Positions 8,855 through 16,388 are shown, numbered from the stretch's first letter. The stretch: DNA of 22,643 nt from JBEATZ01 sp041178545 (GCA_041178545.1 JBEGVB010000177.1:1-22643); one strand, 5' to 3'. Notes: a model not told the origin generated them from the sequence alone. Translations and numbers: made by a program.

Positions 8855-9773
8855 ACCCGTACTGTTCCTCCCTGCGCGCGCGAAGCTCAACCTCGTGCTG
8901 CGCATCACCGGCAGGCGCGCAGACGGCTACCACCTGCTGCACACGCTGTTCCACGAGGTGGAGCTGCACGACGAGTTGTGGGCTGCCCGCAGCGACGGGC
9001 CCGAGGACGAACTCGTGGTCCGCGCGACCGACCCGCGCAACCGCGTCGAACCCACGGCCGACAACCTCGTGTTGCGCGCCGTCAGGCTGTTCCGCTCGGT
9101 TGCAGGCTCGCACCAACGCTTCCGCATCGTGCTGCACAAGCACGTGCCGCATGGTGGTGGGCTCGGCGGCGGCTCCAGCGACGCCGCGGCGGCACTGCGG
9201 CTCTGCAACGCGCTCTGTGGCCACCCGGTGGCAGCAGGTGCCCTGCAACAGGCCTCGGTGGCGCTCGGTGCCGACGTGCCGTTCTTCTTCCACGGCGGCT
9301 CGCAGTGGGGGAGCGGCATCGGCGACGAACTCGCGCCTGCCACCACCGCGCCGCGTCACTTCCTGCTCGTGGTGCCGCCGTTCGGCTGCCCGACCGCAGA
9401 GGTCTACAAAAACCACGCAGCACATTTGCGGTCGACGGTGCAGGTCGATACGGTGCCCGCTGTAAGCCTCCATCCTGCAAGGGATTCCGAGGGCCACGGG
9501 CATGATGCGAACGACCTCGAAGCTGCTGCAGAGCGGGTCCGCCCCGAGCTGGCTGAGCTCCGTCGTCGCATTGCCGAGCTGGGTTTCCCCGAGGTGCGCA
9601 TGACTGGCAGCGGCTCCACCCTCTTCCTCGGCTTCCGGGCCGAGCACGAGTTGGAAGCCGCGGCGCAGTCCCTCGGAACCCTCCAGCGAGACGGCATCCG
9701 CCTGCTCGCCACCCGCTCGGCAGAGCCTGGGCCTCGCGATCCCGTGCAGTCTGGCTGGCCCACGGCCCAGTAA
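8847..9773 (+). CDS. ispE: 4-diphosphocytidyl-2-C-methyl-D-erythritol kinase
   Basis: GHMP-family kinase of the MEP (non-mevalonate) isoprenoid pathway; it phosphorylates CDP-methylerythritol. The GTG start at 8847 gives the expected N terminus MTEPVLFLPARAKLNLVL, with the active-site Lys13, and overlaps the end of folK-panC by 8 bases, pointing to coupling. The ATP-binding loop PHGGGLGGGSS lies at 101-111, the catalytic Asp143 sits in GADVPFF, and the GHMP C-terminal motif MTGSGSTLF lies at about 252-260. At 308 aa the length is normal for the family. Residues about 187-222 form a loop with more A/T-rich codons than the rest; this is a variable region in the family. A terminator-like hairpin follows the stop. 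Confidence 0.95.
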   Translation: MTEPVLFLPARAKLNLVLRITGRRADGYHLLHTLFHEVELHDELWAARSDGPEDELVVRATDPRNRVEPTADNLVLRAVRLFRSVAGSHQRFRIVLHKHVPHGGGLGGGSSDAAAALRLCNALCGHPVAAGALQQASVALGADVPFFFHGGSQWGSGIGDELAPATTAPRHFLLVVPPFGCPTAEVYKNHAAHLRSTVQVDTVPAVSLHPARDSEGHGHDANDLEAAAERVRPELAELRRRIAELGFPEVRMTGSGSTLFLGFRAEHELEAAAQSLGTLQRDGIRLLATRSAEPGPRDPVQSGWPTAQ

Positions 9774-9786
9774 CCCGGCGTCACGC

Positions 9787-9807
9787 GCGCGGGTCCGTGA
9801 CCCGTGC
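9787..9807 (+). terminator. Hairpin between ispE and spoVG
   Basis: GCGCGGGTC and GACCCGTGC pair over 9 positions (one G-U) with a 3-base CGT loop. It begins 13 bases after the ispE stop and ends 18 bases before the GAGGAG ribosome-binding site of the next gene. No U-tract follows, so it could be a weak terminator, an mRNA-stabilising end or a leader structure for spoVG. The fold is read directly; the role is a guess. Confidence 0.4.
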
Positions 9808-9837
9808 CCGCGGCGTCGCTGCACCGAGGAGCACTGC

Positions 9838-10467
9838 ATGACGAGCACCAGTGACGGCGACCGCGTGTTTGACGCAAGGCGTGTCCCGACCTCCCGCCTG
9901 AACCTCACGGAGATCCGCATCAAGCTCACGGAGGACCCGCGCAACAAGCTCAAGGCGTACTGCAGCGTCACCATCGACCATGCCGTCGTGGTGCGGGACC
10001 TCAAGATCATCGAGGGCGTCAAGGGACCGTTCGTTGCGATGCCGAGCCGCAAGCTCGCCGACCACTGCCTGCGTTGCAGCCACAAGAACCACCTGCGTGC
10101 GGCCTACTGCAACCAGTGCGGTTGCCAGCTCAACCCCGACCGCGCACCCCGCGACGACCGCGGCCGTGCCCGCCTCCATGCCGACATGGCGCACCCGATC
10201 AACAGCGAGACGCGCATCGAGCTGCACAAGGCCGTGGTGCGTGCGTACCTCGAGGAGGTCGAGGCCATGCGAAACCTCGGCTCCAGCTACCGGCCGAAGA
10301 GCTTCGACGACCTCGACCACCTGAGCGAGGTGATCGACGACGACTACCTCGAGGAGCTCGAGCGCAGGCAGGAGGAGCGGAACCGGCGTCGTGCGCTCGA
10401 TGCGGCGCGCAGTGCCGTGCAGGAGACGCCGCGGACGGACGGCTTGATGGCCGAGGGCGCAGGGTAA
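9838..10467 (+). CDS. spoVG: SpoVG-family regulator with inserted zinc ribbon
   Basis: A 209-aa protein whose split core matches SpoVG, a small nucleic-acid-binding regulator. Residues about 22-72 (LTEIRIKL, AYCSVTIDHAVVVRDLKII, KGPFVAMPSRK) and 113-140 (HADMAHPINSETRIELHKAV) are the two halves of the SpoVG fold. Between them lies an insertion with four cysteines, CLRC (77-80) and CNQC (91-94), a classic zinc ribbon. The C-terminal 65 residues are charged and helical (EELERRQEERNRRR). Typical SpoVG is only about 85-100 aa, so this one is more than doubled. A good GAGGAG ribosome-binding site lies 6 bases before the ATG. Its position after ispE recalls the B. subtilis ispE-purR-yabJ-spoVG order. 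The family call is firm; whether it affects septation here is unknown. Confidence 0.88.
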   Translation: MTSTSDGDRVFDARRVPTSRLNLTEIRIKLTEDPRNKLKAYCSVTIDHAVVVRDLKIIEGVKGPFVAMPSRKLADHCLRCSHKNHLRAAYCNQCGCQLNPDRAPRDDRGRARLHADMAHPINSETRIELHKAVVRAYLEEVEAMRNLGSSYRPKSFDDLDHLSEVIDDDYLEELERRQEERNRRRALDAARSAVQETPRTDGLMAEGAG

Positions 10468-10470
10468 GAT
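10465..10470 (+). promoter_or_regulatory. -10-like element fused to the spoVG stop codon
   Basis: TAAGAT lies 9 bases before the GTG start of the DUF2520 gene; its first three bases are the TAA stop of the spoVG gene. TTGATG at 10444-10449 resembles a -35 box with a short 15-base spacer. No Shine-Dalgarno sequence precedes the GTG, so a leaderless transcript is plausible. This is motif-based inference. Confidence 0.42.
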
Positions 10471-10479
10471 CCCCGCCCG

Positions 10480-11355
10480 GTGACCATCCACCTCGCAGTC
10501 GTAGGCCCCGGTCGTGTCGGCTCCGCCCTCGGCAGGCAGTGGGTCCGCGGCGGCATCGAGCTCATGGGCTTCGTCGGGCGCGACCCCGCGCGCACGGAAG
10601 CTGCGGTGCGCTTCTGCGGCGCTGGACGCGTGTTGTCGGTGGCGGACCTCTCGCACGCCCACGTCGTGGTGCTCGCGGTGGGGGACCCGGACCTGCCGAA
10701 CGCGGTGGCTGCGTGTGCTGCAGCGCCACCGCGTCCCTGCAGCCTCTGGCTGCACACCAGCGGAAGGCACGACCTCGACGTGCTCGACCCCCTCGTTGCC
10801 CACGGTGCGCGCCGCGGCATCCTGCACCCTGCGGTCCCCGTCCCCGACCCGCTCAGCGGCTTGCGCAACCTGGAGCACGGCCCCGCGGTGCTGACGGGCG
10901 ACGAGAACGCGATGCAGCTGCTGCGCCGCCTCGCCGAGTCGCTTGGCATGGTGGCGGTCCCCTGTGCGACTGGCCGTCGATCGCTGTACCACGCTGCTTG
11001 TGCGCTTGCCGCGAACGGTGCCACCGCGCTGTTCGGGGCGGTCGAGAGGGTGCTTGCCGCCCATGGCGGCATCGATCCCGACGACCGGCGCATGCTCGTC
11101 GCCGCACTTGCGGAGCGCGCCATCTCGTCCTGTCGTCGCGACGGGCCAGCCCCCTCGCTCTCCGGCCCCGTGGTGCGCGGCGACCACCAGACGGTGGCTG
11201 CCCACCTGGACGCGCTGCGTGCCGCCGGTGACGCGCCCGTGGGCGCATACGTGGCGCTCATGCGCGAGGCGCTCCGGCTCGCCCGCATGCGCGGCCTCGA
11301 CGCGGTCCAGGCCGCCCGGCTCGAGGCACTGCTCGGTGGGGAGGCCGCCCGCTGA
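10480..11355 (+). CDS. Rossmann-fold DUF2520 oxidoreductase-like protein
   Basis: A 291-aa protein with an N-terminal dinucleotide-binding fold (VVGPGRVGSALG, residues 7-18) followed by the helical DUF2520 region (LYHAACALAANGATALF, LSGPVVRGDHQTVAAHL, GAYVALMREALRLA). The architecture resembles ketopantoate reductase and pyrroline-carboxylate reductase: an NAD(P) domain plus a helical dimerisation domain, so a reductase role is plausible. Such genes sit beside panC in actinobacteria (Mycobacterium tuberculosis Rv3603c), and here a FolK-PanC fusion lies 1.6 kb upstream. A pantothenate-related function is therefore an attractive but unproven inference. The GTG start follows the -10-like element, and an upstream in-frame start is not needed. 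The stop shares one base with the aroDE ATG (TGATG), so the two are coupled. Confidence 0.82.
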   Translation: MTIHLAVVGPGRVGSALGRQWVRGGIELMGFVGRDPARTEAAVRFCGAGRVLSVADLSHAHVVVLAVGDPDLPNAVAACAAAPPRPCSLWLHTSGRHDLDVLDPLVAHGARRGILHPAVPVPDPLSGLRNLEHGPAVLTGDENAMQLLRRLAESLGMVAVPCATGRRSLYHAACALAANGATALFGAVERVLAAHGGIDPDDRRMLVAALAERAISSCRRDGPAPSLSGPVVRGDHQTVAAHLDALRAAGDAPVGAYVALMREALRLARMRGLDAVQAARLEALLGGEAAR

Positions 11356-12851
11356 TGGCCGAGATCGTTGCCTCGATCCTCGCCGAGAACCGCGAACAGG
11401 TGCTGCACGCAGCTGCGCGTGCAGCCATGGACGGCGCCGACTGGGTCGAGTTGCGGCTCGACCGCTGGCCGCTGGACGCCGACCTCGAGCCCGTCATCGG
11501 CGCCATCCGGCTGCCGGTGCTGGTGGCCTGCCGTACGCAAGAGGACGGCGGCGCGTGGCGCGGCACGCTCGGCGAGCGTCGCGAGCTGTTCGGTGCTGCG
11601 CTGTCCGCCGGTGCGCAGGGCATCGACCTCGAGCACTGGGAGACCTGGACCCCGTCGCTGGGTCGCAACCGGCTCCGCCTGCTCGTCCGCTCCTACCACC
11701 ACCTGACCGCGGTCCCCAAGGACCTGCGAGCCGTGCACGAACGCTTGTTCGCGCAGCAATGCACGGTGGCCAAGATCGCGGTCACTGCCCACGACCTTGC
11801 CGATGCCGCCCCGGTGCTCGAGCTGATGGCATCGGTCGACCAGGACAAGCACCCGACGGTTGCCTTCGCCATGGGCCGTACCGCCTGGCCCACGCGCCTG
11901 CTCGCCTGCATCCACGGTGCGCGCCTCGTCTACGGCTGCGTCGACGGGTCCCCCGAGACCGCGCCCGGCCAGGTGCCCGTGGACCTGCTTGCCGGCCTCT
12001 ACCACGTCCACCGGCTGACGCGCGACACGCGCGTGTTCGGGCTGCTCGGCAATCCTGCGCTGCACTCGCTCGGACCGTGGCTGCACAACCGGGCCTTCCA
12101 GCGCCTCGGGCTGGACGCGCTCTACCTGCCCTTCGAGACCTCGCGGCCGGAGGCGGTGGTGGCCATGCTGCCACGGCCCAACCTCGGCGGCCTCTCGGTC
12201 ACCGCGCCCTTCAAGCAGGCCATGGCGGCCCAGTGCAACAGCCTCGACGCCGAGGCCGGAGCAACGGGCGTCGTGAACACCCTCACCTTCGACGCGCACG
12301 GCATGGTGGGCGGCCACAACACCGATGTCGCGGGCGTGCGCGGTGCGCTCCAGCGCGCAGGCCTCGGGGCGGCCGCCAAGGGACGCAACGGCGTCGTGCT
12401 CGGCACCGGGGGTGCCGCCCGCGCTGCTGTGCTGGCACTGCAGCAGCTCGGGATGCAGGTCACCATGCTCGGGCGCACCCTCGACCCTGCGCGGGCCTTT
12501 GCCGCCGGCCATGGTGTGCGCCTGGGCAGCCTGCAGCAGCGACTGCTGGACGAGCTCCAGCCTGCGGTGGTGGTGCACGCAACGCCCGTGGGCTCCAGCG
12601 GGCGTCCCGACGAGCACGCCAGGCTGTTGCCGCAGTGGAAGCCGTTGCCCGGAACGTTCGTGCTCGACATGGTGTACCAGCCCGTGCGCACCCGGTTGCT
12701 TGCCGACGCGCGCGCCGAGGGGGCCGTACCGGTACCCGGCGTCGAGATGTTCCTCACCCAGGCCGCGGCGCAGGTCGAGCACTTCACCGGCAGGCGGCTC
12801 GACGAGGAGGAGCTGCGAAGGTTCCTGGCCGGGTCGGCAGGGCGGCTGTGA
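11355..12851 (+). CDS. aroDE: Bifunctional 3-dehydroquinate dehydratase / shikimate dehydrogenase
   Basis: A 498-aa fusion that performs two consecutive shikimate-pathway steps, 3-dehydroquinate to dehydroshikimate to shikimate. Residues 1-220 are a type I dehydratase: ELRLD (32-36), Arg60 in ACRT, catalytic His115 in RSYHH, Schiff-base Lys140 in AKIAV and the APGQ loop at 203-206. Residues about 226-490 are shikimate dehydrogenase: GNPALHSLGPWLHN substrate loop, Lys287 in SVTAPFK paired with Asp324 in GGHNTD, and the NADP loop GTGGAARA (350-357). Comparable fusions occur in plants, chlamydiae and planctomycetes. It overlaps the DUF2520 gene by one base and aroK by four (GTGA), so it is in an operon. 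All key residues appear intact, apart from some unusual neighbours such as Leu-Gly in place of the common Ser-Pro (HSLGPW). Confidence 0.94.
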   Translation: MAEIVASILAENREQVLHAAARAAMDGADWVELRLDRWPLDADLEPVIGAIRLPVLVACRTQEDGGAWRGTLGERRELFGAALSAGAQGIDLEHWETWTPSLGRNRLRLLVRSYHHLTAVPKDLRAVHERLFAQQCTVAKIAVTAHDLADAAPVLELMASVDQDKHPTVAFAMGRTAWPTRLLACIHGARLVYGCVDGSPETAPGQVPVDLLAGLYHVHRLTRDTRVFGLLGNPALHSLGPWLHNRAFQRLGLDALYLPFETSRPEAVVAMLPRPNLGGLSVTAPFKQAMAAQCNSLDAEAGATGVVNTLTFDAHGMVGGHNTDVAGVRGALQRAGLGAAAKGRNGVVLGTGGAARAAVLALQQLGMQVTMLGRTLDPARAFAAGHGVRLGSLQQRLLDELQPAVVVHATPVGSSGRPDEHARLLPQWKPLPGTFVLDMVYQPVRTRLLADARAEGAVPVPGVEMFLTQAAAQVEHFTGRRLDEEELRRFLAGSAGRL

Positions 12852-13378
12852 GAGGGGCCAAGAGGCGCGTCGCCCTCGTGGGCATGCGCGGCAGCGGCAA
12901 GACCACTGTCGGGCGCGAGTTCGCCCGCGTCACCGGCCTTGCCTGGCGCGACACGGACGAGGTCCTTGCGGCCGAGGCAGGCATGCCTGCAGGCGAGGTG
13001 CTCCGCACCGAAGGGGAGCCTGCCTTCAGGGAACGGGAGGGCCGGATCGCCGCGGCCCTGCTGCAGGACGACAAGGTCCTCGTGGTGTCCCTCGGCGGTG
13101 GGGCCGTGCTCTCCGCCGCGACCCGGCAGCTCCTGCTCAGGCCCTGCACCTTCACGGTGTTGCTGCATGCACCCCTCGACGTGCTGGCCGCGCGCATCCG
13201 CGCGGGCCGGGACGAACGGCCGCCGCTCACGGACCTGCCGCTCGAGGGCGAACTCGCCGAGCTGTGGCGTGTGCGGGAGCCGCTGTACCGGGACGTGGCC
13301 GACTCCGTGGTCGACACGGCGGCGATGGAACCGCTCGCGTGCGCGGGTATGATCCTCGCTGAGTTCATGGTGGGTTGA
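12848..13378 (+). CDS. aroK: Shikimate kinase
   Basis: Phosphorylates shikimate with ATP, the step after AroDE. The GTG at 12848 overlaps the aroDE stop (GTGA) and gives a 176-aa protein of normal family length. The open frame extends far upstream but lacks any kinase features there. Motifs: Walker A GMRGSGKT (12-19), the DTD pair (Asp35, Asp37) for Mg/shikimate, FRERE at 60-64 with a substrate-contacting Arg, the GGG of VSLGGGAVLS (83-85) and the lid motif GRDERPPL with Arg124. An AGGG stretch about 7 bases upstream is a possible ribosome-binding site. The operon aroDE-aroK thus channels dehydroquinate to shikimate-3-phosphate. A related gluconate kinase is excluded by the lid and GGG motifs. 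Confidence 0.93.
   Translation: MRGAKRRVALVGMRGSGKTTVGREFARVTGLAWRDTDEVLAAEAGMPAGEVLRTEGEPAFREREGRIAAALLQDDKVLVVSLGGGAVLSAATRQLLLRPCTFTVLLHAPLDVLAARIRAGRDERPPLTDLPLEGELAELWRVREPLYRDVADSVVDTAAMEPLACAGMILAEFMVG
13348..13353 (+). promoter_or_regulatory. Possible -10 box inside the end of aroK
   Basis: TATGAT differs from TATAAT at one position and stands out in GC-rich sequence. It would start transcription near 13360, giving a roughly 130-base leader for the solenoid-protein gene. No good -35 match is seen at the right distance, so it may be chance. Confidence 0.25.
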
Positions 13379-13492
13379 ACTCGCAGCCGGGCGGTCCGCG
13401 GGAGGTTCGTGCTGCGGTTCCCGACCCGCACCAAGGCCGGAGTTGCGCGCAGGGTTGCGCGTCCTCGGGCCCCGTCGTCGAAGTCCTGTCCC

Positions 13493-16369
13493 ATGCGCAT
13501 CCAATGGTCGTTGCTGCTGTCGGTGCCGCTCCTCGGCCCCGGCTCCGCATGCGCAGGCGACCCGCCCACGGTGGAGTCCTCCGTTGCCGGGGTACCAGCG
13601 GCACGAGCCAGCGGGTTGCAGGTCCTCGCTGGACCGCAGGACCCGCCGCCTGCCCAGGGCCCAGGGTCCCAGTCACCGCAACAGGACGACCTTGGTGCAG
13701 CACGTGTGATCCTCGGCCAGCCCGGGACCGAGGCCGCGGACGCCCGGCTCGCGTGCATCGACCGACTGCTGGCCCGCCGTGACCTTGGTGCCCATGCGCT
13801 GCTGCAGGAACTGTCCGGCCCGGCAGCTGGTGCCCCCGAGCTCCGAGGGGAGATCCTCACGGCGCTTGCCCGCCGTCTCGGCGCAGGGCTCGAGCCCTTC
13901 GTCGTCACCGTCGACGGGACAACGCGCGACGAGGTCGCTGCATCGTGGCTCGTTGCGCTGGTGCCCTTCTGGGCTGGCGACGCCGACCGCAACGAGCGAC
14001 TTGCCGCCGACCCGGCGCGCGAGCTCGCGCGCGCGGCGCTTGTGCGCCTGCCCCAGGCCACGCTCGTGCAGGGCCTTGCCGCGCTGTGCGGCCGTACCGC
14101 CGACACTGCCACGCGCCTTGCTGCGATGCGCGCTGCTGCCGACAGCCAGAGCCTGCTGCTGGCACCGGTGCTCGCCCAACACGTCGGGCGCGGTGGTGCG
14201 CAGGAGGCCACGCGGGAGGAGGAGCGCATCCGCTCCTGTGCCCAGCGCTGCCTCCAGAGCCTGACCTTCGCGGTCGACCCCTTCACCGATGCGACCTCGT
14301 TCGAGCTGTGGCGCGAACGCAATGCCGCGAGGCGCTACCTCGACCTCGCCGAGTCCGCGGCGCGCAGCGCGCCGGCCCAGCGCGAGACCGAGATGCGCGC
14401 CTTCGAGCAGCGGCTGCGGCAGCTCAGTGCGGACCTCGTTGCCGCACTCCTGCGCACCCGCAACGGAGTCGACTGGCCCCGCATCCAGGAGATCGTCGTC
14501 GCAGACAGTCCTGCAGGCACCGCGGATGCGTGCCTTGCCCGCCTGCTCGAGCTGCTGCGGCAGGAGGCTCCTGCCGATTCCCAGCCGCAGGCGCGACTGA
14601 CCTTCGTGAAGGCGCTCGTGGCGCAACTGCGCGGCACCGAGGAGCGCCTCGTCGAGCGTCGCGCACTGTTGCTCGAGACCGCTGCCATGTTGACGCGCGC
14701 AGCAGACAATGAACTCGCCACCGAGGTCACCGAGCTGTTGCTGCCGCAGCTCGACAGCATGTTCGCCTCACTGCGGCTCGCGGCACTGCGCGGTCTCGCG
14801 CGGTTCCCGTCGCCTGCCGTACGCGCCGCGGTCGTTCGCACGTGCCGCTCCGCCCTCGCCCAGCAGGGGCCCGATGCCCTGGACACCGCACGCACCGCGC
14901 TGCAGACGCTCGGGTCCCGCAGCGAGCCGCCTTGGGTGGCACCGCTCGCCGAGGACGCAGACCACCAGGACTGGCTCAACCTGCTGCGCGAGGCGCTGCA
15001 GCGCGCCGGCACCGCCACCGAGGTGCGCACCGGTGCGCTTGCCATGGGCGCCGTCAAGGACGGCAAGGGCGAGCGGTTGCCACAGGCCTTCGACGCCTTG
15101 CTGGCCGTGGCAAAGGACGCGGCGCTGCCCTTCGAGCTGCGCACCTCCTGCCTCGTCCAGCTGCAGGACTTCCAGACGCAGGGTGAGCGCTTCGTCTCCT
15201 TCGTGACCGAGGTGTGCAACCTGCTCTCGGATGCGGACAAGGAAGTGCGACTGTTCGCCGCCAACATGCTCGCCCGCATGCCGGAGGCGGGCGAGAACCG
15301 CAGGCGCGACTGGATCCGCATCGCGCTCGATGCCGTGCGCTCGCGCCTCGTGGCCGAGCCCGATCCCGGTGTGCTGCGTGCCCTCACGGCCGTCGTCATC
15401 GCCTGTGCCGAGGCCCCCGGCAGTCCGGAGCAGGCCATTGGTCCCATGCTTGCAGCGCTCGGCAACCTGCAGCCGCCGGTCGCGCCCGAGCAGCAGTTCC
15501 GCCTCGAGCCGGTCCTGCAGGCGTCCACCACGATCGCCGCGAGCCCGCAGGCGAGCCCCGGCACCTGGCTGCGTACGTGTGAGGAACTGCTGCGGCACGA
15601 GCGACGCCGCATGGCTCGTGCCGTCCTCGCCAGCCAGCGGGCCGTGTCGCTCGCCGAGAAGGTCAAGGACGCGGACTCGGTGGTGGCCGAAGCCGCCCGT
15701 CGCGGCATGCAGGTGATCGTGCAGGCTGCCGTGCTCAAGCCTCCTGCCGAGCCGTGGTCCACGTTGCGCGAGGAAGCCGTCGAGGTCCGCAGCGCCCTCC
15801 TCGCCCTCGACCAGGTGCAGGTCTCCACCGACGCTCCTGCTGTCCGACTCCTCCGCCTTGCCGTGTTTGCAGCCCTCGACCAGCCGCAGGAAGTCCTCGC
15901 GGCGGCCATGCGTTACCTCGCCAACGCCGAGCCGCCCAAGGACGCCGCCCCGCTCTCGGCACGCGACCTCGATGCCGTGCGTCTCCTCGCCGCCGACGCA
16001 GCCGTCGCGCTCGGCAAGCGCGACGAGGCCGAGCGACTCCTCGGCGAGCGCGATCCCTCCCTGGCCGAGGAACCTGCCGCCCTCGACGTGGTGGAGAAGC
16101 TCGGCCTCTCGCTGTCCGACCTCAACGACGATGTCGCGGTGCGCAAGGCCGCTCCGATGCTCGACCGCGTCCTGCGCGCCACCGCCGCCACCGACCCCCG
16201 GTACCGGGCCCGTCTCGTCGCGTGGGCCCGCGTCGCGGCCCGGCTGGGCCCCGAGGACCGCGCCAGGGCCGTGGCCCTGCTGGACAGCAAGGCCGAGTTT
16301 TTTGCTGCGGCCGACTGCCCGGCCAACCTGCGCGCCGAGTTCGACCGGCTGCGCGCCAAGCCCCAGTAG
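13493..16369 (+). CDS. Secreted HEAT/TPR-like alpha-solenoid protein, unknown function
   Basis: About 958 residues, nearly all predicted helix. The preferred start ATG (13493) opens directly with a signal peptide, MRIQWSLLLSVPLLGPGSACAG; the Cys could be a weak lipobox (GSAC). An alternative GTG at 13409 with a GGAGG three bases before it would add 28 basic residues ahead of the signal. A Pro/Gln/Gly-rich linker (PQDPPPAQGPGSQSPQQ) follows, then repeated helical pairs resembling HEAT repeats (for example LRLAALRGLARFPSPAVRAAVV and ADKEVRLFAANMLARMPEAG). A coiled-coil-like stretch lies around 14340-14440, and a TPR-like tail (AVALGKRDEAERLLGERDP) ends the protein. No catalytic motif is recognised. 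Such envelope solenoids usually act as protein-binding scaffolds. It lies after aroK with a 114-base gap and before tRNA-fMet. Confidence 0.8.
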   Translation: MRIQWSLLLSVPLLGPGSACAGDPPTVESSVAGVPAARASGLQVLAGPQDPPPAQGPGSQSPQQDDLGAARVILGQPGTEAADARLACIDRLLARRDLGAHALLQELSGPAAGAPELRGEILTALARRLGAGLEPFVVTVDGTTRDEVAASWLVALVPFWAGDADRNERLAADPARELARAALVRLPQATLVQGLAALCGRTADTATRLAAMRAAADSQSLLLAPVLAQHVGRGGAQEATREEERIRSCAQRCLQSLTFAVDPFTDATSFELWRERNAARRYLDLAESAARSAPAQRETEMRAFEQRLRQLSADLVAALLRTRNGVDWPRIQEIVVADSPAGTADACLARLLELLRQEAPADSQPQARLTFVKALVAQLRGTEERLVERRALLLETAAMLTRAADNELATEVTELLLPQLDSMFASLRLAALRGLARFPSPAVRAAVVRTCRSALAQQGPDALDTARTALQTLGSRSEPPWVAPLAEDADHQDWLNLLREALQRAGTATEVRTGALAMGAVKDGKGERLPQAFDALLAVAKDAALPFELRTSCLVQLQDFQTQGERFVSFVTEVCNLLSDADKEVRLFAANMLARMPEAGENRRRDWIRIALDAVRSRLVAEPDPGVLRALTAVVIACAEAPGSPEQAIGPMLAALGNLQPPVAPEQQFRLEPVLQASTTIAASPQASPGTWLRTCEELLRHERRRMARAVLASQRAVSLAEKVKDADSVVAEAARRGMQVIVQAAVLKPPAEPWSTLREEAVEVRSALLALDQVQVSTDAPAVRLLRLAVFAALDQPQEVLAAAMRYLANAEPPKDAAPLSARDLDAVRLLAADAAVALGKRDEAERLLGERDPSLAEEPAALDVVEKLGLSLSDLNDDVAVRKAAPMLDRVLRATAATDPRYRARLVAWARVAARLGPEDRARAVALLDSKAEFFAAADCPANLRAEFDRLRAKPQ

Positions 16370-16388
16370 CAGGCCACGGAGATCGCGC

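Noticed and set aside
6566..8908. 780-codon minus-strand open frame
   Set aside because: Antisense to pssA and folK-panC, rich in Gly/His/Glu/Arg as expected from antisense of GC-rich codons; no domain recognised.
10943..12847. Long open frame upstream of and continuous with aroK
   Set aside because: It lies out of frame over the DUF2520 and aroDE genes, which have clear family motifs; only the part from the GTG at 12848 has shikimate-kinase features.
13409..13492. Alternative GTG start of the solenoid protein with GGAGG upstream
   Set aside because: Spacing of three bases is short, and it would place 28 basic, disordered residues before a well-formed signal peptide; kept only as an alternative.
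16298..16303. T6 run near the end of the solenoid gene as a possible slippage site
   Set aside because: The frame continues normally for 22 codons to its stop, and no alternative-frame product looks meaningful.
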